Under the pieces are notes generated by a model. That model was not told the DNA's origin. It did not search any database and saw nothing but the letters and a program-made list of their open reading frames with translations. Shown piece by piece: positions 25,963 to 36,409 of a stretch of 64,000 nt of DNA. This DNA is from Gemmatimonadaceae bacterium (GTDB taxonomy: Bacteria > Gemmatimonadota > Gemmatimonadetes > Gemmatimonadales > Gemmatimonadaceae). How positions within the stretch are numbered: the first letter of the stretch is position 1; the number at the start of each line of letters is the position of its first letter. The stretch spans positions 1-64,000 of the forward strand of contig JANYHT010000071.1 of the NCBI GenBank assembly GCA_025358925.1. Direction: 5' to 3'. Made by a program: the position numbers and the translations under genes.

Positions 25963-27101
25963 AGATCGGCATTACCTGCTACCCCACGTACGGTGGCTCT
26001 GGTGCGGTCGCGACCGAACTGGGCATCGCGCTCGCAGCTCGCGGGCACGAAGTGCATTTCATTACGTATCAACAACCGTTCCGTCTCCCAAGTTTTTTGC
26101 CGCGGGTGTGGTTTCACGAGGTCGACGTCGGACGATATCCGTTGTTCGAGTACCCGCCGTATGATCTTGCACTCGCGGTTCGCATGCACGAAGTCGTGCG
26201 CGATCATCAACTGGACATTCTGCATTGCCACTACGCGATACCGCACGCCACGAGCGCGTGGATCGCGCGGGAAATGCTGCGTGAGGGCGCGGGCGATGTA
26301 AAGGTCGTAACCACGTTGCACGGTACCGATATCACGATCGTCGGACAGGAGCGCTCTTTTTACACGATCACACGCTTCTCCATCGAACGGTCGGACTCCG
26401 TTACCGCCGTCTCCGACTACCTCCGCGATGAAACGTATCGCGCGTTTGGCTGCGTCGGATGCAACGTCGAAGTCATACACAATTTCATCGATCCGACCAC
26501 GTTCGATCGCGCATTGCACCGCTTCCCGATTCCTGCAGACGTGATTGGCGGACGGAAAGTGTTGATGCACATCTCAAATTTTCGCCCGGTGAAGCGTGTG
26601 CGCGACGTGGTGCGCGCGTATGCCAAAATGAACGAACGCGTTGCGTCCGTACTGGTGATGGTGGGCGATGGACCCGATCGTGTTGAAGCAGAAGCGGAAG
26701 CGCGCGACCTTGGCGTCAGCGATGGTGTGCTGTTTCTCGGAAAGATTGATGCCATCGCGGAGCTGCTCGCTGGTGCTGATTTATTTTTGCTCACGAGCGA
26801 CAAAGAATCATTCGGACTGAGCGCACTCGAAGCCTTAGCGTCAGGCGTCCCGGTGCTGGGTTATCGAGCAGGCGGATTGCCGGAAGTAGTCACCGACGGC
26901 GTCACCGGTTCGCTGCACGCGGTGGGCGATGTTGACGGCATGGCCGCTGCCGGTATTGCATTGCTCACGGACCCCGTGCGGTGGCAGGTGATGAGTGACG
27001 CTGCCGCGAGCGACGCGCGTCGCCGTTTTTCGCAGGACAGCATTGTTGCACAATACGAAGCGCTCTACGAACGCACACTCGCCGCCATCCCCGCCAAGTG
27101 A
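25959..27101 (+). CDS. bshA: BshA-type glycosyltransferase (GlcNAc-malate synthase)
   Basis: A 380-residue GT4-family glycosyltransferase. The N-terminus MKIGITCYPTYGGSGAVATELG, HCHYAIPHATSAW, TTLHGTDITIVG and SVTAVSDYLRDET match BshA closely, and the donor site contains HISNFRPVKR and SDKESFGLSALEALASGVPV. BshA joins UDP-GlcNAc and L-malate, the first step of bacillithiol synthesis. bshB and bshC are not in this window, so the pathway is inferred only from this gene. It overlaps both neighbours (ATGA with miaA, GTGA with uppP). Confidence 0.9.
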   Translation: MKIGITCYPTYGGSGAVATELGIALAARGHEVHFITYQQPFRLPSFLPRVWFHEVDVGRYPLFEYPPYDLALAVRMHEVVRDHQLDILHCHYAIPHATSAWIAREMLREGAGDVKVVTTLHGTDITIVGQERSFYTITRFSIERSDSVTAVSDYLRDETYRAFGCVGCNVEVIHNFIDPTTFDRALHRFPIPADVIGGRKVLMHISNFRPVKRVRDVVRAYAKMNERVASVLVMVGDGPDRVEAEAEARDLGVSDGVLFLGKIDAIAELLAGADLFLLTSDKESFGLSALEALASGVPVLGYRAGGLPEVVTDGVTGSLHAVGDVDGMAAAGIALLTDPVRWQVMSDAAASDARRRFSQDSIVAQYEALYERTLAAIPAK

Positions 27102-27901
27102 CTCTTTTTCAAGCGATCGTTCTCGGTGTCGTGCAAGGTCTCACCGAACTGCTGCCGGTCTCCAGTTCCGCGCACCTTACCCTCGCGCCCTACTTTCTCG
27201 GTTGGCCTGATCCCGGGCTTGCCTTTGACGTTGCGTTGCATCTCGGCACGCTCCTCGCTCTCATTTGGTATTTTCGCCGGGAGTGGGTGGAGATGACGGC
27301 CAGTGCGTGGAGCATCGTGCGCACACGTCGCATCGCGACGGTGCATGACAAACGCCTAGTCTATCTCATTGTCGCGACCATCCCCGGCGGTATCGGCGGC
27401 TTGCTCTTGAATGACTACGCCGAATCCACGTTTCGCTCACCGGCGTTGATTGCGTCAGCGCTCTTGGTGATGGGTGTGCTGTTGTGGGCCGTCGATAAAT
27501 GGAGCGCGCGTGTCCGCGCAATTGAAGAAGTCACGATGCGCGATGCGGTCGTGGTGGGTTGCGCGCAGGTGCTGGCGTTGATCCCCGGCGTCTCAAGGTC
27601 CGGCTCCACCATCACCGCAGGTCGCGCGTTACAGCTTGATCGGCCCAGTGCGGCGCGATTCAGTTTTCTCATGAGCATGCCGATCACCTTTGCGGCCGTT
27701 GTCCTGAAAGTCCCGCACGCCATTCGCGCGGAAGGGTTCTCGTTACCGTTGGTCGCCGGTGTGGTCGCAGCGGCCGTGAGCAGTCTGTTTGCGATTACAG
27801 TATTACTGCGCTATGTCAGCAAACACAGTTTCGGGATCTTTGCGTTATACCGTATTGCACTGGCTTTGGCAGTCTTCGCGACGATTGCCTATCGTCGCTG
27901 A
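27098..27901 (+). CDS. uppP: Undecaprenyl-diphosphatase
   Basis: The 267-residue, multi-pass membrane protein matches BacA/UppP: VQGLTELLPVSSSAHL near the N-terminus and IPGVSRSGSTITAGRALQLDR in the middle hold the active-site Glu, Ser and Arg residues. It dephosphorylates undecaprenyl pyrophosphate to recycle the lipid carrier of cell-wall synthesis. GTG 27098 overlaps the bshA stop and the gene ends on the birA start (TGATG). Confidence 0.96.
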   Translation: MTLFQAIVLGVVQGLTELLPVSSSAHLTLAPYFLGWPDPGLAFDVALHLGTLLALIWYFRREWVEMTASAWSIVRTRRIATVHDKRLVYLIVATIPGGIGGLLLNDYAESTFRSPALIASALLVMGVLLWAVDKWSARVRAIEEVTMRDAVVVGCAQVLALIPGVSRSGSTITAGRALQLDRPSAARFSFLMSMPITFAAVVLKVPHAIRAEGFSLPLVAGVVAAAVSSLFAITVLLRYVSKHSFGIFALYRIALALAVFATIAYRR

Positions 27902-28653
27902 TGACGCATTTGCAGCGTGACGATTGGCCCACGGCGAGCGCGCTCGGATTGTCGCAGCTCATTCATCACGCCGCAGTTGCGTCGACGATGGATGAAGTGC
28001 ATCGGCTCGCCGCGTCGGGTGCGCCCGCAGGACTTCTGGTAGTCGCGGATCAGCAGACGAACGGACGTGGTCGCGCGGGACGTACGTGGTCGTCACGTCC
28101 TGGGGACGGTGTGTGGATGACGCTTCTTGAACGTCCCTCTGACTCGGCGGCATCAGGCGTGCTCGCGTTGCGACTTGGGCTGGGTATCGCGCGGGCGCTG
28201 CAACCACTGGTCGACGGCGAAGTCCGCCTCAAGTGGCCCAACGACGTGTATGTCAACGATGGAAAAATTGCCGGCATCTTAGTTGAAGCGCGATGGCGTG
28301 ATGCAGCGCTGGATTGGGTGGCGATTGGCGTCGGCCTCAACATGCGCGTTCCTGCAGATTTTGAGCGCGCGCGCGCCGTGCGTCATGGCGTCACGCGTCG
28401 CACGCTCTTGCAGGCTGTTGTCCCCTCGATGCGCGACGCGTCGAAGCAGCTCGGTGTGCTCACCCAGCACGAGCTTCTGGAGTGGCGTGCACGTGATCTT
28501 GCACGTGATCGCCGCGTCACGCAGCCAACGGTTGGTATAGCGCGCGGTATTGCCGTCGACGGGGCACTGCTCGTGCAGGAAGGTACGAGTGACGCACTGA
28601 CGTCGATTCGCGCTGGGTCTTTAGTCTTTGCTGCTGAGTTGGGCGACACTTAG
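27901..28653 (+). CDS. birA: Biotin-[acetyl-CoA-carboxylase] ligase
   Basis: A 250-residue group I BirA without the N-terminal helix-turn-helix, so it should act only as an enzyme. The catalytic domain has STMDEVHRLA, the biotinyl-AMP loop TNGRGRAGRTWSS, LKWPNDVYVNDGKIAGILVE and GVGLNM. It attaches biotin to carboxylase carrier domains. It ends the long rightward gene run; its stop codon lies inside a short palindrome. Confidence 0.94.
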   Translation: MTHLQRDDWPTASALGLSQLIHHAAVASTMDEVHRLAASGAPAGLLVVADQQTNGRGRAGRTWSSRPGDGVWMTLLERPSDSAASGVLALRLGLGIARALQPLVDGEVRLKWPNDVYVNDGKIAGILVEARWRDAALDWVAIGVGLNMRVPADFERARAVRHGVTRRTLLQAVVPSMRDASKQLGVLTQHELLEWRARDLARDRRVTQPTVGIARGIAVDGALLVQEGTSDALTSIRAGSLVFAAELGDT

Positions 28654-28668
28654 GCACATGATGTGCCT
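28652..28668. promoter_or_regulatory. 17-bp palindrome at the birA stop
   Basis: AGGCACAT-G-ATGTGCCT has perfect 8-bp arms around one central base. The single-base centre suits a dimeric regulator site rather than an RNA hairpin loop. Nothing else identifies its role. Confidence 0.3.
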
Positions 28669-28734
28669 GCCATGGTGACATCTGCACCGGCCAGCGTGGC
28701 GCACCGGCGTGTCGAATCGGCATTATTGAGCTGT

Positions 28735-28815
28735 CGTAAGCGCTTTATTGGTAAGCATTTACCTCGTACTTGCTGATGTCCTCGCCGCTTGACGCTGCGT
28801 GACGGAGCGCTTACG
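28735..28815. promoter_or_regulatory. Inverted repeat spanning the groES promoter
   Basis: CGTAAGCGCT (28735-28744) and its exact complement AGCGCTTACG (28806-28815) flank the groES -35; the second copy overlaps the -10. This could be a second operator in addition to CIRCE. Confidence 0.35.
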
Positions 28816-28817
28816 TT
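28789..28817 (+). promoter_or_regulatory. groESL promoter
   Basis: TTGACG (28789-28794) and TACGTT (28812-28817) are separated by 17 bp. The predicted start falls at the edge of CIRCE, a usual arrangement for HrcA control. Confidence 0.65.
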
Positions 28818-28824
28818 TCTGGTG

Positions 28825-28851
28825 TTAGCACTCGGGGTCTGTGAGTGCTAA
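28825..28851. promoter_or_regulatory. CIRCE element (HrcA operator)
   Basis: A perfect TTAGCACTC-N9-GAGTGCTAA, extended to 11-bp arms by flanking TG/CA. It is the known binding site of the heat-shock repressor HrcA and lies 55 bp upstream of groES. hrcA is not in the window. Confidence 0.95.
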
Positions 28852-28905
28852 CATCGAGCTGGTTCAATCCTCGATATTCTGACACATAAGCAGGAGACCG
28901 TAACC

Positions 28906-29208
28906 ATGGCCACCCAGAGTGCCGCGAAAGTAGCGCCGCTCGCCGATCGCGTCGTCGTCAAGCCGCTCGAGGAAACCGAGCAGATGCGCGGTGGGCTGTA
29001 CATCCCGGATACCGCGAAGGAGAAGCCGCAACAGGGCTCCATCGTCGCCGTCGGTCCCGGCCGTTTTGAAAAAGAGACGCGCGTGCCGATGGAAGTCAAA
29101 GTCGGCGACAAAATTCTCTACGGAAAGTACAGCGGCACCGAAGTGACGATCGAAGGCGAGCAGTTGCTCATTCTTCGTGAGTCGGATGTTCTCGCTGTGC
29201 TCAACTAA
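28906..29208 (+). CDS. groES: Co-chaperonin GroES
   Basis: A 100-residue protein; after a short N-terminal extension it has [13 protein letters not shown], the mobile loop [19 protein letters not shown], and the C-terminal [12 protein letters not shown]. It caps the GroEL cylinder. A CAGGAG ribosome site precedes the ATG. It is under CIRCE control and followed 27 bp later by groEL. Confidence 0.97.
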   Translation: MATQSAAKVAPLADRVVVKPLEETEQMRGGLYIPDTAKEKPQQGSIVAVGPGRFEKETRVPMEVKVGDKILYGKYSGTEVTIEGEQLLILRESDVLAVLN

Positions 29209-29226
29209 GTCGGACCTTAACCGTAA

Positions 29227-30879
<1,653 letters not shown>

Positions 30880-30903
30880 TCGCACCAATCGCAACTGCAG
30901 CAC

Positions 30904-30935
30904 ACAACGGGCGCCCAGCGATGGGCGCCCGTTGT
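30904..30935 (+). terminator. Intrinsic terminator of groESL
   Basis: A 14-bp perfect stem (30904-30917 with 30922-30935), loop GCGA, followed by CATTTTGT. It may also serve the convergent carbonic anhydrase gene, which ends at 30950. Confidence 0.85.
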
Positions 30936-30949
30936 CATTTTGTCACACG

Positions 30950-31615
30950 CTACTGGTGGCGAGGCTTTTCCGCCGACGTTGGTCCGGTCACCTGCGCGCG
31001 CAACTCACGCGCTTTGTCCTCGCCATCGATACCGCTCACGAGTTCCTTCAACAGACCGTCGTGCAGGTCGTACACGAGTCCGTGCAAAATGGGACGGCGG
31101 CCGCGTGCCCATGCGCGTTGAACAATGGGCGTACGCGAAAGTTGAAAAATCTGCTCGACCACATTGAGTTCGACGAGCCGATGCAGACGCGCTGCGTCGT
31201 CCGCAAGCTGCTCAAGTTCCGCCATATGCCAACGATAGACGTCGCGCACGACGTGCAACCAATGATCAACGACTCCATGCTTCGGCGGCATCATGGCTGC
31301 TTTCACACCACCGCAGCCGTAATGTCCGCAGATGAGCACGTGTTTGACATCGAGAAATTCGACGGCGTATTCCAACGCCGACAACATGCTTAAGTCGTTG
31401 GGGTGTGCCTGATTCGCAATGTTTCGATGGGTAAACATCTCACCCGGTTTTGAGCCGGTGAGCATCTCAGTGGGCACGCGCGAATCGCAACAGCCGATGA
31501 ATAAGAAATGCGGCTCCTGACCAGCAACGCGTCGCTCGAAATAAGTCGGATCCGCGCGCCGAATATTTTCCGCCCACGCGCGGTTGTTCTCGAACAGTTC
31601 ATCGTAGCTCTGCAT
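30950..31615 (-). CDS. Beta-class carbonic anhydrase
   Basis: A 221-residue enzyme interconverting CO2 and bicarbonate. Zinc ligands are Cys in FIGCCDSRVP and His and Cys in CGHYGCGG; the Asp-Arg dyad is in CDSRVP. The N-terminus MQSYDELFENNRAWAE is typical. It lies 3 bp downstream of a SulP-family transporter gene on the same strand, so the two are surely co-transcribed and likely act together on bicarbonate. Confidence 0.95.
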   Translation of the reverse strand: MQSYDELFENNRAWAENIRRADPTYFERRVAGQEPHFLFIGCCDSRVPTEMLTGSKPGEMFTHRNIANQAHPNDLSMLSALEYAVEFLDVKHVLICGHYGCGGVKAAMMPPKHGVVDHWLHVVRDVYRWHMAELEQLADDAARLHRLVELNVVEQIFQLSRTPIVQRAWARGRRPILHGLVYDLHDGLLKELVSGIDGEDKARELRAQVTGPTSAEKPRHQ

Positions 31616-31618
31616 GAA

Positions 31619-33187
31619 TCAGTGCTGGTGGGTTGGAGTGGTCGCCGCGGCTGGGATATTGACCAGGCGATAATCGATGTGCCGCAGTTTAGCCGTTTGC
31701 GAAAATTCGTGGAGTTGCTCGAGCACATCGTAATCGAACCGCGTCGTATCGGCGCCATCAATCTCGACGCGGCATCCCTCGGGCAGCGCGTTGAGTGTGC
31801 GCTCGATATTCGCCTTCGCAAGAAATGTCGCTTGATTGGGTAGTTGGTACCGGGTCAGCACGGCACCATGCAAGCTCACAACTTTCAGTGCGGGTTGACG
31901 AAGATATTCCGCGAGAATGAAGAAAAGCGCGATGGCCAGCCCAATCCCAATCCCAACCAATAAATCGGTTGTCACGATTGCCACCACCGTAACCAAAAAC
32001 GGGATGAATTGCGACCAGCCCAGTTTCCATGACGTTCGAAACAGTGAGGGTGAGGCCAGCTTGTACCCGGTGTACAACAACATCGCGGCGAGTGCAGCGA
32101 GTGGAATCAGATTTAAGACGCCGGGAATCGCCAAGACAAATCCCATCAGCAGCAGGCCATGTAACACCGCCGACCAACGCGTGCGCGCCCCGGCGTCGAT
32201 ATTGGCCGCGCTACGCACCACAACGCCGGTCACTGGAAGCCCACCCAACAATCCCGCGAGCGTGTTCCCGACACCTTGGGCGAGCAACTCTCGATTCGTA
32301 TCCGACTCACGCTTGTACGGATCCATCTTGTCGGTCGCTTCGAGGCTTAACAGCGTCTCCAAGCTCGCAACAATCGCGATCGTGATGCCAAGTCGCCACG
32401 TCTTAGATGACGCCAGAGCGTGGAAATCCGGTACGGTGAAGAAGGTCAACCAATCGCGTGCGCTCTCCGCCAACGGAAGCTGCACAAGATGAGTTGCGCG
32501 AATCGCCAACGATGGCCAGAGCGCGCCAAACACAGCGTTCGCCCCAATACCGAGGAGCACGACGACTAAAGGTGCTGGTACTATTTTCAGCTTCTTGAAT
32601 GCTGGACGATTCCACAGCACGAGCACAAGCAGTGCTAAAACCGCGATGATGACGGCGCCTATTTGGACCTGTTGCATCATGTGCGACAACGCTGAAAACG
32701 TATTCTCCGCATTCCGCTGCACGAACGCTTCGTCACCTTCGAAGTTCGCGTCGTATCCGAAAGCGTGCGGCAACTGTTTGAGGATAAGAATGATGCCGAT
32801 TGAGGCTAACATCCCTTTGATCACCGCACTCGGGATGTAGTAGCCGATGACACCAGCGCGCAGAAGGCTGAAGACGATTTGCAGCACACCGCCAATGAGC
32901 ACTGCAGCAAGAAAGGCTTGAAATGAACCGACCGTCGCGATTCCAGTGAACACGATGCCGGTCAGACCAGCCGCGGGCCCGCTGACCATCAACTGTGAGT
33001 TCGACAATAGACCAACGACGATCCCTCCAATAACCCCCGATACAATACCGGAAAGGAGGGGCGCACCGGACGCGAGTGCGATGCCGAGGCAAAGCGGCAG
33101 CGCGACCAACACGACGACGAGCGACGCGGGCAAATCGCTGCGCCAACTTTCTCGCAGTGACGGGGACGACGAATGGCTGTCAGTCAT
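31619..33187 (-). CDS. SulP family anion transporter with STAS-like tail
   Basis: A 522-residue protein from ATG 33187; the frame is open ~30 codons upstream but those residues precede the conserved start. It has ten or more membrane segments with the SulP landmarks LPASLVVVLVALPLCLGIALASG, VSGPAAGLTGIV and GGLPVTGVVVRSAANIDAGA. The last ~90 residues form a short STAS-like domain (GAVLTRYQL, CRVEIDGADTTRFDYDVLEQL). SulP proteins carry sulfate, bicarbonate or other anions; its pairing with carbonic anhydrase argues for bicarbonate. Substrate is inference. Confidence 0.9.
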   Translation of the reverse strand: MTDSHSSSPSLRESWRSDLPASLVVVLVALPLCLGIALASGAPLLSGIVSGVIGGIVVGLLSNSQLMVSGPAAGLTGIVFTGIATVGSFQAFLAAVLIGGVLQIVFSLLRAGVIGYYIPSAVIKGMLASIGIILILKQLPHAFGYDANFEGDEAFVQRNAENTFSALSHMMQQVQIGAVIIAVLALLVLVLWNRPAFKKLKIVPAPLVVVLLGIGANAVFGALWPSLAIRATHLVQLPLAESARDWLTFFTVPDFHALASSKTWRLGITIAIVASLETLLSLEATDKMDPYKRESDTNRELLAQGVGNTLAGLLGGLPVTGVVVRSAANIDAGARTRWSAVLHGLLLMGFVLAIPGVLNLIPLAALAAMLLYTGYKLASPSLFRTSWKLGWSQFIPFLVTVVAIVTTDLLVGIGIGLAIALFFILAEYLRQPALKVVSLHGAVLTRYQLPNQATFLAKANIERTLNALPEGCRVEIDGADTTRFDYDVLEQLHEFSQTAKLRHIDYRLVNIPAAATTPTHQH

Positions 33188-33301
33188 TACCTGTGGTGTA
33201 ACGGGGGCGGGATGCGAGCCGAGTGCGCGCGAAGCTGGACCGCGAGAACGATATCCCACGGACCAACGACGGCGACACCGCAAGAATACGGAGGCGTCCC
33301 G

Positions 33302-34132
33302 TTAAAACCCCAAGAGAAGCTGCACGGGAGCGGACGTGTTCAGACTGCTCGTTCCTTGCGGTCCACAGGCCCGTGTCTGATGCGCCGCCCAGAGCGCATC
33401 GCGACGCCAGCCGGAGCGTCGCAGTGCATCGCGAGTGCGCGAGAGTGCATGCGCCGGCGTGTTGTTCGTTTCGCTTAAATGCGCGAGCATGATGCCGCGC
33501 AGCCCCCGATGCGCGCACGCACTCACAAACGCTGCTGCCGCGCCGTTCGACAAATGCCCCAACGCGCCGCTGATGCGCTGCTTGAGACTCCAAGGATAGG
33601 GACCATCCGCGAGCAGGCGCTCATCATGATTCGATTCCACGATAAGGAAGTCGAGTCGACGAAACGCGTCGGGCAACGCGGACGGCACATGTCCGAGATC
33701 CAGCGCAATACCCACGCGCTCACCACTTCGTTCGTCCTCGAGCACCAACGCGGTACACTCGCGCGCATCATGGGGCACAACGGTAGCACGAATGTCAAAC
33801 CCGGCTGTTTTCGTGCTGCGATCAAGCGCGAGCAACGTCGCGCCAAGCGGGCACCCGGCGGTCGATTCCGCCAACGCCGACAGGGTACCTCGTGAGGCGA
33901 ATAGGGGCCATCCCCATTTGCGACATGCCTGAGCCGCGCCGCTTGCATGGTCCGTATGTTCGTGCGTGAGCACGAGCGCCGAGATCTGCGACGGGTGTTT
34001 CCCAATCGCGTGGAGTCGTTTGGCCAACGTGCGAACACCAAATCCAGCATCCACAAGCACACACGTCTCTGCGCCTTCTATCAAAATCGCATTGCCGCGA
34101 CTCCCACTGCCCAAGACGGTAACGCGAAGCAT
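33302..34132 (-). CDS. MBL-fold metallohydrolase (YycJ/WalJ-like)
   Basis: A 276-residue protein from ATG 34132, the start of the conserved MLRVTVLGSGSRGNA. Metal ligands HEHTDH, a later VPHDA, the Asp in ALDLGH and a final MLAHLSETNN place it with the YycJ/WalJ group of metallo-beta-lactamase-fold proteins, some of which are 5' exonucleases. Upstream residues of the open frame are basic and unconserved. It lies 7 bp downstream of the GlmU-family gene on the same strand. Confidence 0.88.
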   Translation of the reverse strand: MLRVTVLGSGSRGNAILIEGAETCVLVDAGFGVRTLAKRLHAIGKHPSQISALVLTHEHTDHASGAAQACRKWGWPLFASRGTLSALAESTAGCPLGATLLALDRSTKTAGFDIRATVVPHDARECTALVLEDERSGERVGIALDLGHVPSALPDAFRRLDFLIVESNHDERLLADGPYPWSLKQRISGALGHLSNGAAAAFVSACAHRGLRGIMLAHLSETNNTPAHALSRTRDALRRSGWRRDALWAAHQTRACGPQGTSSLNTSAPVQLLLGF

Positions 34133-34139
34133 GACGCAG

Positions 34140-35381
34140 CTAGCGCGCGAACCAGCGCGCGTTCGCGATGGCAAACGCATACACGTGTGTGAGATGCGCA
34201 CGTTGCGCCGCATCCATCGTTACGGCACGACGACTCATCACGCGCTCGGCCGTCTCAAGAAATTTCGGGAGCGCGTACACATCATACGGCACACGCGTGC
34301 CCCACGAAAACGGCGCAACGACTTTCGGCGGCATACCATCCATGACGTTAGCACCAGCGCCAAGCACGCATCCAGTCGTCAATCGCAAACCAATGCCGGT
34401 CTTCGTGTGATCGCCAAAAAGCGTACCGAGAAATTGTAGGCCCGTATCACGCACGCCAGTCGGTGTCCACAAGGCGACGTTGCCATACGTGTTCTTGAGG
34501 TTGCTGGTCACGGTGCCCGCGCCGAGGTTTACCCAGCGCCCGAGCACGGAGTGCCCGACAAAACCATCGTGCCCTTTATTCGCATGACCAATCATCACCG
34601 TCGCCGAGAGTTCACCATGGACGCGGCAGTGGTCGCCAATCGACGATCCCGAAATACGATCGGCCATGACCGTCGAGCTGCGGCCGACGTAACACGGACC
34701 AACGACACGGGTAAATGCTTGGACGACCGCACCATCGCGCAGTAAGACTGGGCCGAGCGTGGTGTCGAAGACCGCGTATGGCTCGACGCGCGCGCCCGCT
34801 TCAAGCCAGACCGGATGCCCGCCAAGCACGACCGGTCCACGCGCGTCGCTATCGGTGTCTTCGAACGCCGCGCATGCCAGTGATGCAGCGAGCGCGGGAA
34901 TGTCGTGGAGCAGCAGCGCGTGGAGATGCCGAACAATGTCCCACACCTCGTCGAGCCACACGCCTTCAATCGACAGAACGGATGTTGGGACGACCAGCGA
35001 CTCCAACGTCATCTCTCCTCGCGCCAACGTTGCACTATCAAGTGCCGCAGACAGCCGAACTGCCGCCAGTCGACCATCCATCTGCCACCCGTCGATGTGC
35101 GCGTCGGCGCCACTGCCGACAACACCAACGAGGAACGGCACCGCGCGCGCGTGCGCGATAATGGTCCCTACCGGAAGTGTCCCGCGCGCCGCAGGTGGTG
35201 AGTCAAATTCCGTAAACGCTGCGAGATGTGGTGCACCGACAAAAGAAGAAATCGAGGTGCCCAAGCGGTGTGCCCATCGTTCACGAATCAGCAACGCGCC
35301 CACACGCATTTCGCCGAGTGGACGTGTCGAAGCGAACGGTTCAAAACCGCGCGCGCACAGGTCGTCGAAGAGAACGATCAC
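34140..35381 (-). CDS. GlmU-family protein (putative sugar nucleotidyltransferase)
   Basis: A 413-residue protein. The C-terminal half is a left-handed beta-helix of hexapeptide repeats (VVGPCYVGRSSTVMADRI, SSIGDHCRVHGELSATVMIG, NLGAGTVTSNLKNTYGN), as in the acetyltransferase part of GlmU. The N-terminal half begins MIVLFDDL and has FASTRPLGEMRVGALLIRERW in place of the usual LAGGxGTRM nucleotide loop. This pattern is shared with a GlmU-family group I know from Bacteroidota, whose reaction is unproven. It overlaps the mannose-1-phosphate guanylyltransferase gene by 4 bp, suggesting linked sugar-nucleotide work. Confidence 0.8.
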   Translation of the reverse strand: MIVLFDDLCARGFEPFASTRPLGEMRVGALLIRERWAHRLGTSISSFVGAPHLAAFTEFDSPPAARGTLPVGTIIAHARAVPFLVGVVGSGADAHIDGWQMDGRLAAVRLSAALDSATLARGEMTLESLVVPTSVLSIEGVWLDEVWDIVRHLHALLLHDIPALAASLACAAFEDTDSDARGPVVLGGHPVWLEAGARVEPYAVFDTTLGPVLLRDGAVVQAFTRVVGPCYVGRSSTVMADRISGSSIGDHCRVHGELSATVMIGHANKGHDGFVGHSVLGRWVNLGAGTVTSNLKNTYGNVALWTPTGVRDTGLQFLGTLFGDHTKTGIGLRLTTGCVLGAGANVMDGMPPKVVAPFSWGTRVPYDVYALPKFLETAERVMSRRAVTMDAAQRAHLTHVYAFAIANARWFAR

Positions 35382-36409
35382 GGTCCGCGCAAATCCGCAG
35401 GCAGCGAATCGAGCAACACCTTAAGTTCGGCCGCCTTCTCGCGCGTCGTGACCAAGACGAGCCCGTCGCGCACCACGACCACGAGGTCGTGCACGCCGTA
35501 TAACACCACCGCGCTATGCTCGGCATGAACCACGTTGCCCGTAGCGTCGAGTACGTGTGTGCGTCCACGCAGCGCGTTGTTGTCTGCGTCCAGCGCCCGC
35601 ACGCGGTGCAACGCAGCCCACGTACCCACATCATCCCACCCGAAGTCGCCAGCCATGACCAGCACGCGAGACGACCGCTCGAGCACGCCCACGTCAATTG
35701 CAATTGAGCGCACGACAGAAAAGAAGTCCGTCATGTTGCCTTTTGCCGAATCGAGCGCCGCTTGCACCTCGGGCGTGTGCGCACGAATCTCGTCGAGGAG
35801 ATCCCCAACACACCACGCGAAAATTCCGGAATTCCACAAAAAACCATCGGCAACCATTTCAATAGCGCGCGCACGATTCGGCTTCTCGACAAATCGAGCG
35901 ACCCGATGTACGGACGGATGGACCAGCGCGCCGGGTTGGATATATCCGAACCCAGGATCGGGACGCGAAGGGACAATCCCCACCGTCACAAGCGCGCGTT
36001 CGCGGAGTGCAAGTGTTGCGGCGTCAAGCAGCGTGCGTTGATACCCCGCAACATCGCCGATCGCCCAATCGGCATGCACGCACAGCATCACCGCGTCCGG
36101 ACCTGATCGCTTCGCGATAATCGTCGCAGCCCACGCAAGCGCTGCGCATGTCCCTGCCGGACGCGGTTCGGCGATCACGTTGTCCGGCAACAATGTTGAA
36201 TCCATTGCCAGTACCGCCGCGCGGAGCGACGCATTCGTGAGAATCAACGTTCGCTCGGGTGGTGCCAACGACGCCATGCGATCCAGCGTGTCGCGCAGCA
36301 TCGGTGCATCGCTGATCAGCGGCAGCAGTTGCTTCGGTCGTTCCGGTGTTGAGAGCGGCCAAAACCGCGAGCCAACACCACCAGCGAGTACCACATTCCA
36401 AAGTATCAT
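35378..36409 (-). CDS. manC: Mannose-1-phosphate guanylyltransferase
   Basis: A 343-residue enzyme making GDP-mannose from GTP and mannose-1-phosphate. The nucleotide loop VVLAGGVGSRFWPLS, acceptor KQLLPL, FVEKPN and GDFGWDDVGTW are present. It is the short monofunctional form, without the ~120-residue cupin isomerase domain of AlgA/ManC. GDP-mannose feeds glycans such as exopolysaccharide or glycoprotein sugars. It is the first gene of the leftward block that includes the GlmU-family and MBL genes. Confidence 0.92.
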   Translation of the reverse strand: MILWNVVLAGGVGSRFWPLSTPERPKQLLPLISDAPMLRDTLDRMASLAPPERTLILTNASLRAAVLAMDSTLLPDNVIAEPRPAGTCAALAWAATIIAKRSGPDAVMLCVHADWAIGDVAGYQRTLLDAATLALRERALVTVGIVPSRPDPGFGYIQPGALVHPSVHRVARFVEKPNRARAIEMVADGFLWNSGIFAWCVGDLLDEIRAHTPEVQAALDSAKGNMTDFFSVVRSIAIDVGVLERSSRVLVMAGDFGWDDVGTWAALHRVRALDADNNALRGRTHVLDATGNVVHAEHSAVVLYGVHDLVVVVRDGLVLVTTREKAAELKVLLDSLPADLRGP

